Assembly: GCA_027214345.1 (NCBI GenBank)
Contig: JAPWHR010000001.1
Span: forward strand, 558,001-622,000
Origin: Comamonadaceae bacterium G21597-S1
GTDB lineage: Bacteria > Pseudomonadota > Gammaproteobacteria > Burkholderiales > Burkholderiaceae_C
Direction: 5' to 3'
Length of the DNA: 64,000 nucleotides
The notes under the pieces were generated by a model that was not told the DNA's origin, searched no databases, and was given only the letters and a program-made list of their open reading frames with translations. Positions 19,553 through 28,871 of this stretch are shown one piece after another (within the stretch, counting starts at the first letter, position 1; every line of letters begins with the position of its first letter). A program made the position numbers and the translations under genes.

Positions 19553-20116
19553 ATGTCCATCATCAATACCCAAGTCCAGCCCTTCAAGGTCCAGGCATTC
19601 AAGAACGGCAAGTTCATCGAGGTCACCGAAGCCGACCTGCTCGGCAAATGGTCGGTGCTCGTGTTCATGCCGGCTGCGTTCACTTTCAACTGCCCGACCG
19701 AGGTCGAGGACGCCGCCGACAACTATCCGGCGTTCCAGAAGCTGGAGGCCGAGGTCTACATCGTCACGACCGACTCGCATTTCGCGCACAAGGTCTGGCA
19801 CGAGACCTCTCCGGCGGTCGGCAAGGCCCGGTTCCCGCTGATCGGCGACCCGACGCACCAGCTCACGCGCATGTTTGGCGTGCACATCGAGGAAGAAGGC
19901 ATGGCCTTGCGCGGCACCTTCCTGGTCAACCCGGAAGGCGTCGTCAAGACCGCCGAAATCCATGACAACAGCATCGCCCGCGACATGATCGAGACGCTGC
20001 GCAAGCTCAAGGCCGCCCAATACGTGGCCAAGAACCCGGGCCAGGTCTGCCCGGCCAAGTGGAACGAAGGCGCCAAGACGCTGACGCCGTCGCTGGACCT
20101 CGTGGGCAAGATCTAA
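19553..20116 (+). CDS. ahpC: Alkyl hydroperoxide reductase subunit C (2-Cys peroxiredoxin)
   Basis: A 187-residue peroxiredoxin reducing hydrogen peroxide, organic peroxides and peroxynitrite. The peroxidatic Cys47 is in FTFNCPTE and the resolving Cys166 in QVCPAKW, both as in E. coli AhpC. The ATG is preceded by TAGGAG. It is followed by its reductase ahpF after a 139-base gap containing a strong hairpin. OxyR control is usual for this gene, but I see no convincing OxyR tetrad in the leader. Confidence 0.97.
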   Translation: MSIINTQVQPFKVQAFKNGKFIEVTEADLLGKWSVLVFMPAAFTFNCPTEVEDAADNYPAFQKLEAEVYIVTTDSHFAHKVWHETSPAVGKARFPLIGDPTHQLTRMFGVHIEEEGMALRGTFLVNPEGVVKTAEIHDNSIARDMIETLRKLKAAQYVAKNPGQVCPAKWNEGAKTLTPSLDLVGKI

Positions 20117-20126
20117 CAGCCCGCCT

Positions 20127-20156
20127 CCCGGGGGCCGGCCTCGGCCGTCCCCCGGG
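20127..20156 (+). terminator. GC hairpin between ahpC and ahpF
   Basis: CCCGGGGG (20127-20134) and CCCCCGGG (20149-20156) form a perfect 8-base stem with a GGCC..GGCC inner pairing. There is no T-tract, so it more likely attenuates or stabilises the ahpC message than ends it. Confidence 0.4.
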
Positions 20157-20255
20157 GCCCCACCGATTCGACTGGCCCACCGGGCCCAGTCGCCAGGATC
20201 CGCGCGGAGCCTGGCGAGCGGGCCTGCACGCCCCTGCACTTTGAAGGAGAAACCC

Positions 20256-21821
20256 ATGCTTGACGACAACCTGAAGACGCAATTGCAGTCCTACCTGACA
20301 CGCCTGACGCAGCCGATCGAAGTGATCGCCTCGCTCGGCGACGGCCCGCAGGCCGGCGAGATGCGCGAATTCCTGCAGGACCTCGACGGCCTCAGCGACA
20401 AGCTCACGCTGCGCTGGGACGGCACCGCCGCACGCCAGCCTTCGTTCCAGGTCACGCGCGCCGGCCAGGACATGGGCATCCATTTCGCCGCCATCCCCAT
20501 GGGACACGAGTTCACCTCGCTGGTGCTGGCGCTGTTGCAGGCCGGTGGCCATCCGCCCAAGGTCGAAGCCGACGTGATCGAACAGATTCGCGCGCTCGAC
20601 ACCGACATGGCGTTCGAGACCTACATCTCGCTGACCTGCCACAACTGCCCGGACGTGGTGCAGGCGTTGAACCTGATGGCAGTGATCAATCCCCGCATCA
20701 CGCATGTCATGATCGACGGCGGACTGTTCAAGGACGAGGTCGAGCAGCGCCAGATCATGGCGGTTCCCAGTGTCTACCTCAACGGCCAGCCGTTCGGCTC
20801 CGGCCGCATGGAACTGGCGGAGATCCTGTCCAAGGTCGACACCGGCGCCGCGGCCCGCGACGCAACGAGACTCGGCGCCAAGGACGTATTCGACGTGTTG
20901 ATCGTCGGTGGCGGCCCGGCCGGAGCCGCCGCCGCGGTCTATGCTGCGCGCAAGGGCATCCGCACCGGCGTCGTGGCCGAGCGTTTCGGCGGGCAGACGC
21001 TGGACACGCTGGGCATCGAGAACTACATCTCGGTCCAGCACACCGAAGGCCCGCAGTTCGCCGCGGCGCTCGAGGCGCAGGTCAAGGCCAACGACGTGGA
21101 CATCATGAACGGCCAGCGCGTGGCGGGCATTGTTCCGGCATCGGAGCTGGGCGGGCCGATCACCGTGACGCTGGAGAACGGCGCGGCACTGACGAGCCGC
21201 AGCGTGATCCTGTCCACCGGCGCACGCTGGCGCAATGTCAACGTGCCGGGCGAGACCGAATACCGGAACAAGGGCGTGGCGTATTGCCCGCACTGCGACG
21301 GCCCGTTGTTCAAGGGCAAGGACGTCGCGGTCATCGGCGGCGGCAACTCCGGCGTCGAGGCGGCGATCGACCTGGCCGGCGTCGTGCGCAGCGTGACGCT
21401 GGTCGAGTTCGCCGACCAGCTCAAGGCCGACGCGGTGCTGGTGAAGAAGCTGCGCAGCCTGGCCAATGTCACGATCCACGTCAACGCGCAGACGACCGAG
21501 ATCACCGGCGACGGCCAGAAGGTCGACGGCCTGGTGTTCAAGGACCGCGCCAGCGGCGAAAGCCACCGGGTGGAACTGTCCGGCGTGTTCGTGCAGATCG
21601 GCCTGGTGCCCAATACCGAGTTTCTCAAGGGCACGGTCGAGCTGAGCCGCTACGGCGAGATCCTGATCGACGAGAAGTGCGCCACCAGCGCGCCCGGCGT
21701 GTTCGCCGCCGGCGATGCGACGACGGTACCGTACAAGCAGATCGTGATCGCCGCCGGCGAAGGCTCCAAGGCCGCGCTCAGCGCCTTCGACCATCTGATC
21801 CGCTCGCCACTGCCGGCTTGA
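20256..21821 (+). CDS. ahpF: Alkyl hydroperoxide reductase subunit F
   Basis: A 521-residue flavoprotein, the same length as E. coli AhpF, passing electrons from NADH to AhpC. The N-terminal double thioredoxin-fold domain carries the redox pair Cys128/Cys131 (TCHNC). The thioredoxin-reductase-like part has the FAD motif [18 protein letters not shown] near residue 216, the catalytic Cys344/Cys347 (CPHC) and the NADH motif [12 protein letters not shown] near 357. The ATG at 20256 follows AAGGAGA; the TTG at 20241 is only an open-frame extension. Confidence 0.97.
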   Translation: MLDDNLKTQLQSYLTRLTQPIEVIASLGDGPQAGEMREFLQDLDGLSDKLTLRWDGTAARQPSFQVTRAGQDMGIHFAAIPMGHEFTSLVLALLQAGGHPPKVEADVIEQIRALDTDMAFETYISLTCHNCPDVVQALNLMAVINPRITHVMIDGGLFKDEVEQRQIMAVPSVYLNGQPFGSGRMELAEILSKVDTGAAARDATRLGAKDVFDVLIVGGGPAGAAAAVYAARKGIRTGVVAERFGGQTLDTLGIENYISVQHTEGPQFAAALEAQVKANDVDIMNGQRVAGIVPASELGGPITVTLENGAALTSRSVILSTGARWRNVNVPGETEYRNKGVAYCPHCDGPLFKGKDVAVIGGGNSGVEAAIDLAGVVRSVTLVEFADQLKADAVLVKKLRSLANVTIHVNAQTTEITGDGQKVDGLVFKDRASGESHRVELSGVFVQIGLVPNTEFLKGTVELSRYGEILIDEKCATSAPGVFAAGDATTVPYKQIVIAAGEGSKAALSAFDHLIRSPLPA

Positions 21822-21830
21822 GATCGACCG

Positions 21831-21847
21831 CGCGGCCGCCGGCCGCG
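21831..21847. terminator. Hairpin between convergent ahpF and the DUF6920-like gene
   Basis: CGCGGCC (21831-21837), GCC, GGCCGCG (21841-21847): a compact perfect stem in the 30-base gap between two converging genes. No T-tract is present on either side. Confidence 0.4.
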
Positions 21848-21851
21848 TGGA

Positions 21852-22724
21852 TCAGGCTGCGAACGTGTAATGCAGCGCGGTGACCGTGCCGCGCCAGTAG
21901 GTTTTGCGGCCGCCCTCGGCTGGCGGCAGCAGCCAGGCGACCTCGCCCGACATCGGGACCCGCATGCCCTGCTGCAACTGGTAGTCCGACCAGCGACCTT
22001 CCCAGGGACGCATGACCATGGCGCCGCCGACGCTGCGACCACGCGCCGGGGCCCGTACCGAGGCGATCAGCCCTTGCGCATCGAAACGGAAGTCCAGCGC
22101 CACGGACAGGCCGGCATCGGCCAGCGTCGCCCGTGCGGATGTGTCGTCGATCGCTTCCCAGGACACGCCCTGGCTGGGCAGCAAGGCCGTCGGATACCAG
22201 GCGGCCTCGGCCAGGAAACGCATCAGTTCGCCCCGCGCCAGTTCGCCGCCGCCGCGCAGCTCGGCCAGGCTGACCAGTCCAAGCAGGGCAGGGTGCAGCA
22301 GGCCTTCGCCCGCCACATAGGCGTCATGCACAAACACGCCGACGCCCGGCGCCATCGCGATGCGGCCGTTCCATACGAAACCCGGGCGGCGCGTGACAAC
22401 CCGCTGGTGCGACGTGAAGGGTTTCCATCGCTCGGCGGTCTCGCCGGTGTCGAAGCGCCCGGCATGCACGAGCGACACGGTATCGACGATACGCGCGCCA
22501 TCCGGCAGCGCCGCCCGGAAATACCGCTGCACCACCGGTGGCAGCCCGTCGAGTTCGCGGGCGTCGAAACGCGCCGGCCGCGCTGGCTCTCGTGTGGATG
22601 CAAGGCGCGCGGTCAGCGCACGGGTGCGTGCATGCCACCGCCATCGGCCAGCGGTCACGATGGCGATCGGCACGGCGACCACCGTGGCGATGAGAGCCCA
22701 CTGGCCCGGCGTCAATGTTTCCAT
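21852..22724 (-). CDS. Membrane-anchored protein of unknown function, DUF6920-like
   Basis: A 290-residue protein with one N-terminal membrane helix (about residues 9-27, ALIATVVAVPIAIVTAG) and a soluble domain of about 250 residues. The pattern LPPVVQRYFRAALPDG near 60, the region WKPFTSHQRVVTRRPGFVWNGRI near 90, and the late PMSGEVAWLLPPAEGGRKTYWRG fit the DUF6920 (formerly DUF6544) proteins, whose role is not known. The start at 22724 is chosen because the helix begins just after it. The next gene upstream lies on the same strand but 139 bases away. Confidence 0.7.
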   Translation of the reverse strand: METLTPGQWALIATVVAVPIAIVTAGRWRWHARTRALTARLASTREPARPARFDARELDGLPPVVQRYFRAALPDGARIVDTVSLVHAGRFDTGETAERWKPFTSHQRVVTRRPGFVWNGRIAMAPGVGVFVHDAYVAGEGLLHPALLGLVSLAELRGGGELARGELMRFLAEAAWYPTALLPSQGVSWEAIDDTSARATLADAGLSVALDFRFDAQGLIASVRAPARGRSVGGAMVMRPWEGRWSDYQLQQGMRVPMSGEVAWLLPPAEGGRKTYWRGTVTALHYTFAA

Positions 22725-22863
22725 GCAGGTGCTCCGGTCAAGCCGCGGACCCGGTGCGTGCTGTCGTCGCGACACCCGTCGGTCATGACCAGCCTGTCGT
22801 GCCCGCATACTGCCGCATGTCGGCGTGCCGCGGAATCATCCTGGCCATACGCATCGTGGATGT

Positions 22864-23823
22864 TCATGGCGAGGCCGATGTGTGCAGAAGTTGCAGGATA
22901 GCGGCACGCACAGCCTCGTCATGGCCGACCAGCAGGTGCCCGCCGGTGTCGAATCCGACGAAGCGCGCGCCGGGAATGTGGCTTGCCGTGTAGTCGGCCA
23001 CCGCGTACGTTCCGAATCCGTCGTCGCGTGCGCTGAACACCAGTGTCGGCGTCCGTATCGACTCCAGCGCGTAGCGGCCCAGGCTTTTACCCAGCCGCGT
23101 ATCGTCGCGCAAACCGGCAGCGCGCCGCGAGACCGGCAGGATGTGTTCGGCCAGCGCCTGCACGCGGGCCTGTTCCACCGCGGATGCTGCGGCGACCACG
23201 GTGGGTGGTGTCGCCAGCACATGCTGCAGCATCGGGTTGCGCGCCAGATGCAGGGCGGACCAGAACAGCAGGTCCGAGCCGAGCAGGCGCAGCAGCAAGG
23301 CATCCTTGCGGTCGGACACCGGCGGCGCCGAGTCGGCAACGGAGCCCGGCTTCCAGGCAATCGGGACGACCAGCACCAGAGCCCGAACCCGATCCGGATG
23401 GCGAATGGCTGCCTGCATCGCCGACGGGGCGCCGGCTGAAACACCGATGACGGCCGCCTGCACGATGCCCAGCGTATCGAGCAGGCACACATGGGCGTCG
23501 GCTTGCGCCTGCGGCGACGCGTCGGCGGGCCGCGGGGTTCGCAGGTAGCCGAAACGCGACATCGCGATCACCCGCACGCCGTGCCGGGCCAGTGGCCGAG
23601 CCCAGTCCATGCCCTGGTCGTGCCCGCCGCCGCTGCCGTGGATCATCAGCAGCGGCAGCCCCTGACCCGCCTGCTGGTATTCGATCGGGCCGCAACGGGT
23701 GTCGACCACGATGCTGCCGGCCGCTGCTCGCAGCCGTGCATCGGCGATGTCCCGTTGGAACGCCCAGCCGATGCCGGCAGCGGCGACCAACAGCAGCCCG
23801 GCGGCGGCGATGGCGGTTTTCAT
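22864..23823 (-). CDS. Exported or membrane-anchored alpha/beta hydrolase
   Basis: A 319-residue alpha/beta-fold hydrolase with an N-terminal hydrophobic segment (MKTAIAAAGLLLVAAAGIGW) acting as signal or anchor. The oxyanion strand is LPLLMIHGSGGGHDQG near residue 60 and the nucleophile elbow GVSAGAP near 128 (Ser130). The late aspartate is in FSARDDGFG near 265 and the catalytic histidine in GGHLLVGH near 295. The start at 23823 is preceded by AGGAAGG. The ester or other substrate is not known. Confidence 0.85.
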   Translation of the reverse strand: MKTAIAAAGLLLVAAAGIGWAFQRDIADARLRAAAGSIVVDTRCGPIEYQQAGQGLPLLMIHGSGGGHDQGMDWARPLARHGVRVIAMSRFGYLRTPRPADASPQAQADAHVCLLDTLGIVQAAVIGVSAGAPSAMQAAIRHPDRVRALVLVVPIAWKPGSVADSAPPVSDRKDALLLRLLGSDLLFWSALHLARNPMLQHVLATPPTVVAAASAVEQARVQALAEHILPVSRRAAGLRDDTRLGKSLGRYALESIRTPTLVFSARDDGFGTYAVADYTASHIPGARFVGFDTGGHLLVGHDEAVRAAILQLLHTSASP

Positions 23824-24048
23824 GACATGTCCTTCCTGCGCGGGGCCACGGGCGCATCGCAAAGCGCCCGACCCCGACGACTCGCGTGCGTCCACCCCGA
23901 TCGCGTCCGGCGCATCCGTGGGCGGATTCGTCGCGTATTGGGGTCGACCCTCAACCCCTTGTCCGCGCAATACCTTATAAATAATGGGCCGCCGCGGTAT
24001 TGATGGCGGTCAATTGCCGGGCGGACCTTGCCCGGCCGATACACGTCC

Positions 24049-24312
24049 ATGATCATTTCGCTGATTGACGGAACCGAACGACCGGCCGACGACGCGCAAC
24101 TGCTGGCCGCGCTGCGCAGGGCCGGTGCGCGTGACCCGATCTATGGGGCGGCGGTGATGATCGCCATCAACAACGCGCAGGGCGAGGTCTACCGGATGGT
24201 GCAGTGCCAGGGCGCGCGCCAGGCCGGGCGGGTCACGGCCTGCCTGCGCAATATGGGTTTCGCGGAACTGTTCTCGCTCGGTTCACCGTTTCACTACACG
24301 TTCCGGCGCTGA
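24049..24312 (+). CDS. Small hypothetical protein
   Basis: An 87-residue soluble basic protein with no family that I recognise (MIISLIDGTERPADDAQLLA...). The frame is open from a TTG at 24028, but the ATG at 24049 is the likelier start; no clear ribosome binding site supports either. It lies between divergent and co-directional unrelated genes. Codon use is ordinary for the region (high GC at third positions), which favours a real gene. Confidence 0.5.
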   Translation: MIISLIDGTERPADDAQLLAALRRAGARDPIYGAAVMIAINNAQGEVYRMVQCQGARQAGRVTACLRNMGFAELFSLGSPFHYTFRR

Positions 24313-24478
24313 CCGCGGCGGGTGCTCGCAAGTGGCCGCCGGCAAGCCGGCGGCGCAGAATTGCATGTCGGTTTGCATCGCCGTTCCGGATAGTGGCGAC
24401 AATGCCTGTCGTCGTCGACTGCGCCAGGCGGCGCCGCCGACATTCGTTTTCCGCTGCCAGCAGCCTGTTTCTTCATCC

Positions 24479-25744
24479 ATGCACCCCCAAGCCCAATCCC
24501 TGTGGCGCGGCCCGCGCTGGGCACTCGCCATCCTGCTGGCGGTGCTGGGCATGATCGGTCCGTTTGCAATCGACACCTATCTGCCGGCGTTTGCCGGAAT
24601 CACCGCCGGACTCGGCGCCACGCCGGTGCAGATGCAACAGACGTTGTCGGCCTACCTGTTCGGTTTTTCGTTCATGGCGCTGTTTCACGGTGCCATCTCC
24701 GACAGCTTCGGGCGTCGGCCCGTGGTGTTATGGGGTGTGGCGATCTTTGCGCTGGCGTCGGTAGGGTGCGCGCTGGCGCAGGACATCGGACAGCTGGTGT
24801 TCTTCCGCATCCTGCAGGGACTGTCGACGGGCGCCGGCATCGTGGTTGCGCGCACCGTCGTGCGCGATCTGTACCCGCCCTCGCAGGCGCAGCGGGTCAT
24901 GAGCCAGATCACGATCTTCTTCGGCATTGCACCGGCGATCGCGCCGATGATCGGCGGCTGGTTGTTCGTCTGGCTGGGCTGGCGCAGCATCTTCTGGTTT
25001 CTGGCCCTGGTCGGCGTCGCCTTGTGGGTCTCGAACTACCGCTACCTGCCGGAGACGCTGGATGTATCGCAGCGCCAGTCGTTTCGCATCGGCAATCTGC
25101 TGCGCGGCTACTGGCAACTGGGCCTGGATCCGCGATTCGTGTTGCTGGCGCTGGCCGCCGGCCTGCCGTTCAATGGCAATTTCCTCTACGTGCTGGCGGC
25201 GCCGGCCTTCCTGGGCGGCCATCTGGGTCTGGCGCCAACCCAGTTCTTCTGGTTCTTCGTGCTCAACATCGGCGGCATCATGGTCGGCGCCTGGGTCAGC
25301 GGGCGCATGGCCGGCCGGATCGCGGCGCGCCAGCAGATCCGGATCGGCTTCATCGTCATGGTCTGCGCCGCGTTGGTCAACCTGCTGGCCAATGCCGTGT
25401 TCACCGCCCATGCGTCGTGGGCGATGTTGCCGCTGATGGTGTATGCCTTCGGCTGGGCGCTGATGGTGCCGGCCGTGACGCTACTGGTGCTGGACCTGCA
25501 TCCGGCGCGCCGCGGCATGGCCTCGTCGCTGCAGATGTTCGTCGGCTCGGGCGCCAACGCCATCACCGCCGGCGTCATCGCGCCGTTCGTGATGCATTCG
25601 ACGCTGGCGCTGGCCCTGGCCAACGTCGGCCTGATGTCGATCGGCTTGTTTGCCTGGATCACGGTGCGACGTCGCTGGCCGCTGCTGGGGCGACTGGAGG
25701 ACGGCGACATCGCGGGCCGGCCCAGCATGTCGGTTGGCGGGTAG
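24479..25744 (+). CDS. Multidrug efflux MFS transporter, Bcr/CflA family
   Basis: A 421-residue inner-membrane drug:proton antiporter with 12 predicted helices. The first-helix motif GPFAIDTYLPAF near residue 25 is diagnostic for the DHA1 Bcr/CflA group, motif A appears as GAISDSFGRRPV near 72, and motif C-like IAPAIAPMIGG near 150. The start at 24479 is set by homology; the longer open frame upstream has no helix. Bicyclomycin, sulfonamide or chloramphenicol export is known for relatives. It is followed 28 bases later by a small membrane protein. Confidence 0.92.
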   Translation: MHPQAQSLWRGPRWALAILLAVLGMIGPFAIDTYLPAFAGITAGLGATPVQMQQTLSAYLFGFSFMALFHGAISDSFGRRPVVLWGVAIFALASVGCALAQDIGQLVFFRILQGLSTGAGIVVARTVVRDLYPPSQAQRVMSQITIFFGIAPAIAPMIGGWLFVWLGWRSIFWFLALVGVALWVSNYRYLPETLDVSQRQSFRIGNLLRGYWQLGLDPRFVLLALAAGLPFNGNFLYVLAAPAFLGGHLGLAPTQFFWFFVLNIGGIMVGAWVSGRMAGRIAARQQIRIGFIVMVCAALVNLLANAVFTAHASWAMLPLMVYAFGWALMVPAVTLLVLDLHPARRGMASSLQMFVGSGANAITAGVIAPFVMHSTLALALANVGLMSIGLFAWITVRRRWPLLGRLEDGDIAGRPSMSVGG

Positions 25745-25772
25745 ACTGCCGCGATCACCGAACAGGCACGAC

Positions 25773-26189
25773 ATGGATTCACACACCACCACCAACGCAG
25801 CCGCCCGGGAATGGGCCGTGCTGCAGCCCTTGTACGAGCGTTACGAGTTCGGGGCGCTCACCATCAAGCTCACGGCCATCGTGCTGTTGTTCGGCGGCAT
25901 CGTGATCGAACTGCACGGTGCCTGGTTGTTGCTGTTGCTGTCGGTGTTGTGGCTGCAGGAGGGCATCTTCAAGACCAGCCAGACGCGGCTCGGCACGCGG
26001 CTGCTGGCGATCGAACAGGCCATTGCAGCCGGCTCTGCCGAGGGGGCTTTTGCCTTGCACCGGCAATGGCAGGTGCAGCGCACAGGTGTCGTTGGCCTGG
26101 TGCGCGAATATCTGGCCAGCACCGTGCGACCGACGGTGGCGTTTCCCTATCTGGTGCTGCTGTTGCTGGTGTGGGTGTTCTACGTCTGA
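25773..26189 (+). CDS. Small membrane protein of unknown function
   Basis: A 138-residue protein with two adjacent hydrophobic segments near residues 30-62 (TAIVLLFGGIVI; AWLLLLLSVLWLQ) and a C-terminal helix (YLVLLLLVWVFYV) ending the chain. The middle part is charged and probably cytoplasmic. It lies 28 bases after the Bcr/CflA pump on the same strand and may be co-transcribed. Its 3' end overlaps the converging PEP-CTERM gene by 10 bases. No family recognised. Confidence 0.75.
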   Translation: MDSHTTTNAAAREWAVLQPLYERYEFGALTIKLTAIVLLFGGIVIELHGAWLLLLLSVLWLQEGIFKTSQTRLGTRLLAIEQAIAAGSAEGAFALHRQWQVQRTGVVGLVREYLASTVRPTVAFPYLVLLLLVWVFYV

Positions 26190-27034
26190 GATGGGCAGTG
26201 TTTGCGGCGCGCGGCGGCCGACCCGACCAGTGCCAGTCCGGCCAGCAGCATGGCGATGGTGACCGGCTCGGGCACGGCACTGGTGATCGGCTCCAGGCTC
26301 TGCGACAGAAATACACCGCCGGACGGGTTCTCGAACGACGTGGGTATCAGCGATCCGATGCGGGCATACAGATCCACCGAGCCGGTATTGCCCGGATTGC
26401 CCGGCGGCTGGTTGGCGCTTTCGTAGACACGCACCGACCCCATGTCGGTCAGCGGGCCGCTGGCGCCCTGCAGATAGAAGTAGTCGGCATTGGCGATGTA
26501 GTCGGCCGGGTTGTAAGGGTCCGGCGACGACACGGCGACGACGATGCTGCCTGCGAAACTGTGGTTGTTCAACGCAGCGTCCAGCGACGATGTGGTGATC
26601 GACAGGCCGATGCGGGCAAATGGGTACCAGTAGCCGTTGGTATAGCTCAAGGTGCCGACCTTGAACGTTTCGCCCGGATTCACCTGCGCCGGAGCCGCCG
26701 CGGTGAAACTGATCCGGTTCGGGTTCTCGACGGCGGTGCCGACGAGATCGGTGTATTCGAAACGGACGGCAGTGGTGCCCTGCGACAACGCGACGGTATG
26801 GGATTGCGGATAGAAAAGAGGGTCGCCGCCCAGGTACTTGACCCTCGGCAGGTTGGCGTCGATGCGCAGTGCGACGCCATCGAGCAGACCGTTGCCGTCC
26901 GCGTACGTGGGACTGAGCGCGGACTGGAAGCTGGTCAGCGAACCGATGATGGAAACCTCGGCCGCGTGGACGCTGGCGGATGCGCTTGTTGCCAGGACGA
27001 TAAGAGCCAGGCGCTGCAATGGGGTCGATACCAA
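26180..27034 (-). CDS. PEP-CTERM sorting domain protein
   Basis: A 284-residue secreted protein. It has a signal peptide (about residues 1-26, ending SASVHA-AEV) and a beta-rich middle of unknown fold. The C-terminal sorting tail is VPEP, then a hydrophobic helix (IAMLLAGLALVGSAAA) and basic RRK. Exosortase recognises such tails and moves the protein to the cell surface or extracellular matrix. The only suitable start is the TTG at 27034, behind GGAGG at a short four-base spacing. No exosortase gene lies in the window. A second PEP-CTERM gene is close by on the same strand. Confidence 0.82.
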   Translation of the reverse strand: MVSTPLQRLALIVLATSASASVHAAEVSIIGSLTSFQSALSPTYADGNGLLDGVALRIDANLPRVKYLGGDPLFYPQSHTVALSQGTTAVRFEYTDLVGTAVENPNRISFTAAAPAQVNPGETFKVGTLSYTNGYWYPFARIGLSITTSSLDAALNNHSFAGSIVVAVSSPDPYNPADYIANADYFYLQGASGPLTDMGSVRVYESANQPPGNPGNTGSVDLYARIGSLIPTSFENPSGGVFLSQSLEPITSAVPEPVTIAMLLAGLALVGSAAARRKHCPSQT

Positions 27035-27214
27035 GAAACCTCCGCATGTTGACGTGTCGGCGCCATTCTGTGCCTGTCGACCGGAGGCGCCTATGGTCCG
27101 AAGGGACCTGTTGTATCGGCGTGTTCTTTGCGCCAACGCAAATCGGCGACGCCGGTTCGCTGGCCATCGGTCCTGCGCCGGGTCGCATGCGTCTTCGCTC
27201 GGGCAGGGCAACGC

Positions 27215-27330
27215 TCAGTTCGGCGCCAGGTCGCGCAGCGCGTGGCGCCGGTGGCCGCTGCGGCCGGTTACGGAACGCGCATGCCACAAGGCATGCACGA
27301 CGCGCCTCGCGCAGCCTGCCGACGCTGCCG
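27215..27330 (-). pseudogene. Remnant of a P1-family (DmpA-type) peptidase gene, C-terminus
   Basis: The 309-base gap 27035-27343 between the two PEP-CTERM genes holds no intact gene. Read on the minus strand it encodes HALWHARSVTGRSGHRRHAL before a stop at 27215-27217. This matches the end of the intact peptidase at 28872-29903 ([20 protein letters not shown]). Upstream of about 27330 the similarity fades. It is therefore the degraded tail of a paralogue, not a gene in its own right. Confidence 0.75.
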
Positions 27331-27343
27331 GCATGTTGCCTGC

Positions 27344-28075
27344 TCAGTCGGGCGCCGCGGCACGGGACTGTCGGCGGCGTGAAAACGGCATGGCTGCCAG
27401 CAAACCGATTCCCAGCAGGGTCAGCAGCGGCGGCTCAGGGATGGGGCTGGCATTGCCAAATGCCGTGACACGTACGGATCCGTTGTAGCCTGGTAACTGG
27501 TCCTGTTGCGCGTCATCCAGGGCAAGCGGATCACCGATGCCGGCGATGTCCTTGAAGGTGATGAACGACGACTCAGGTACGGTTCCGTTCAACGCAGACA
27601 ACAGTTGTCCGTCTGTCAGGATGACTCCCGATGCCAGCAAGTCTGCGATGTCGACGATAGCCAGCAGGTCCGGGCCTGCAAAGCCGGGAAAATCGAACGG
27701 TTCCAGCGAAGTCAAGGTGCCCTCGAGCGGGAAATTCGGCTTCAGTCGCAGGGTCACATGCTCTTCGACTCCGCCGAGTTCCCGAATGATATAGATCGTG
27801 CCGATCTTGCGCTCGTCGGCCTCTGAACCGAGGATGTATTTGATCGATCCGTTCAAGCGTTCATCGTCGTCCGGCCGCAGACCGGCAATGCAGAAGAGGC
27901 ATGTCCCTCCGTCGGTGATGTGGAACGTGCCGGTGGCCGCGCCGGTTCCTCCTACATAAATTCGAACCGAGCTGCCGACGTCGACCTTGATCCGCAGGAC
28001 GCCGGCGTTCGTATGGCCCGCGAGACCCAGGCTGAGCGCGAGGGCGCCGATGATGGTTTTCAGATGGACTGGCAT
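27344..28075 (-). CDS. PEP-CTERM sorting domain protein (second)
   Basis: A 243-residue secreted protein. It has a signal peptide at residues 1-24 (IIGALALSLGLAGHTNA), a beta-rich body and a C-terminal IPEP motif followed by a helix (LLTLLGIGLLAAMPF) and RRRQSR. A Cys pair in TCLFCIAG near residue 60 could form a disulphide outside the cell. The ATG at 28075 has GGAG upstream. It is a different family from the neighbouring PEP-CTERM protein; only the sorting tail is shared. Function unknown, probably surface or matrix associated. Confidence 0.8.
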   Translation of the reverse strand: MPVHLKTIIGALALSLGLAGHTNAGVLRIKVDVGSSVRIYVGGTGAATGTFHITDGGTCLFCIAGLRPDDDERLNGSIKYILGSEADERKIGTIYIIRELGGVEEHVTLRLKPNFPLEGTLTSLEPFDFPGFAGPDLLAIVDIADLLASGVILTDGQLLSALNGTVPESSFITFKDIAGIGDPLALDDAQQDQLPGYNGSVRVTAFGNASPIPEPPLLTLLGIGLLAAMPFSRRRQSRAAAPD

Positions 28076-28262
28076 AGGTGCTCCGTTGAATGGGACGACA
28101 CCTGCAGGGCGTCGTCGATGCGTGCCGATGGGCCGGTGCCGGCTGTCGTGCACAGGCATGTGTTGACATGCATGAAAGGTGCCTGCTACAAAGGCGTTCG
28201 ACCCGCGACAGAATCACTGTCGCAGCCCGGGGCGGTCAGCGGTCGTTGCCAGGAGGAGTCCC

Positions 28263-28715
28263 ATGCGGAGTCTGATACTGAACGATCCGGAATCCGTTCG
28301 GCAATCGATCCGATCGGCTGTCAAGGGCTCGCGCGATCAGCGCCTGCTGCATGAATTGCATTGTGTGTTGTTGGTGGGACTGGGGCGCAGTTGCCATGAG
28401 GTGGGGCAATGGTTTGGCGACAGCACGCGCAGCGTCGAACGCTGGGTGGTTGCTTTCAATCGGCATGGTGCGGCGGGATTGTGTGCGTGTTCGCCCGGAG
28501 GTCGACGACCGCGCCTGTCGGTTGACACGGTCAAGCGTCTGGTGTTCGAGCTGCGGCAGTCACCGGGCATCTGTGGTTTTCCTGATGCGGTGTGGGGTGG
28601 CCGGCTCTTGATGCAGCATCTGCAGGTGCATTACGGCGTGACCATGGGTCTGCGCCAATGCCAGCGGACTTTGCGCCACCTGCGCGCGTTACATCTGCTT
28701 GTGAGCCATGCCTGA
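28263..28715 (+). CDS. Stand-alone winged helix-turn-helix protein, IS630-transposase-N-terminus-like
   Basis: A 150-residue protein made only of an HTH region. SCHEVGQWFGDSTRSVERWV near residues 43-62 reads as a helix-turn-helix, and FNRHGAAGLCACSPGGRRPRLS continues as in IS630-type transposases. A second helical part with GVTMGLRQCQRTLRHLR follows. The DDE catalytic domain is absent, and no remnant of it follows the stop. A strong AGGAGGAG precedes the ATG, so it seems to be expressed as is. It may be a domesticated regulator or a solo HTH; there are no terminal repeats around it. Confidence 0.7.
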   Translation: MRSLILNDPESVRQSIRSAVKGSRDQRLLHELHCVLLVGLGRSCHEVGQWFGDSTRSVERWVVAFNRHGAAGLCACSPGGRRPRLSVDTVKRLVFELRQSPGICGFPDAVWGGRLLMQHLQVHYGVTMGLRQCQRTLRHLRALHLLVSHA

Positions 28716-28871
28716 TACGTCAAGATTGTGTCGCGTCCGTGTGCGGTTTCCGCGGTCGAGCGGACGATGTCCGGTGAGTTTGCATGGATTGTCAAGACTC
28801 TCGACATGACACGGGCGGCCTGATCGGCGAGGCGATAGAAGCTGTTGTTGCTGATCCGGTCGATTCGGGGT

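Noticed and set aside
28263..28715. IS630 insertion sequence
   Set aside because: Only the HTH part is present, with no DDE domain, terminal inverted repeats or TA duplication seen, so it is described as a solo HTH gene.
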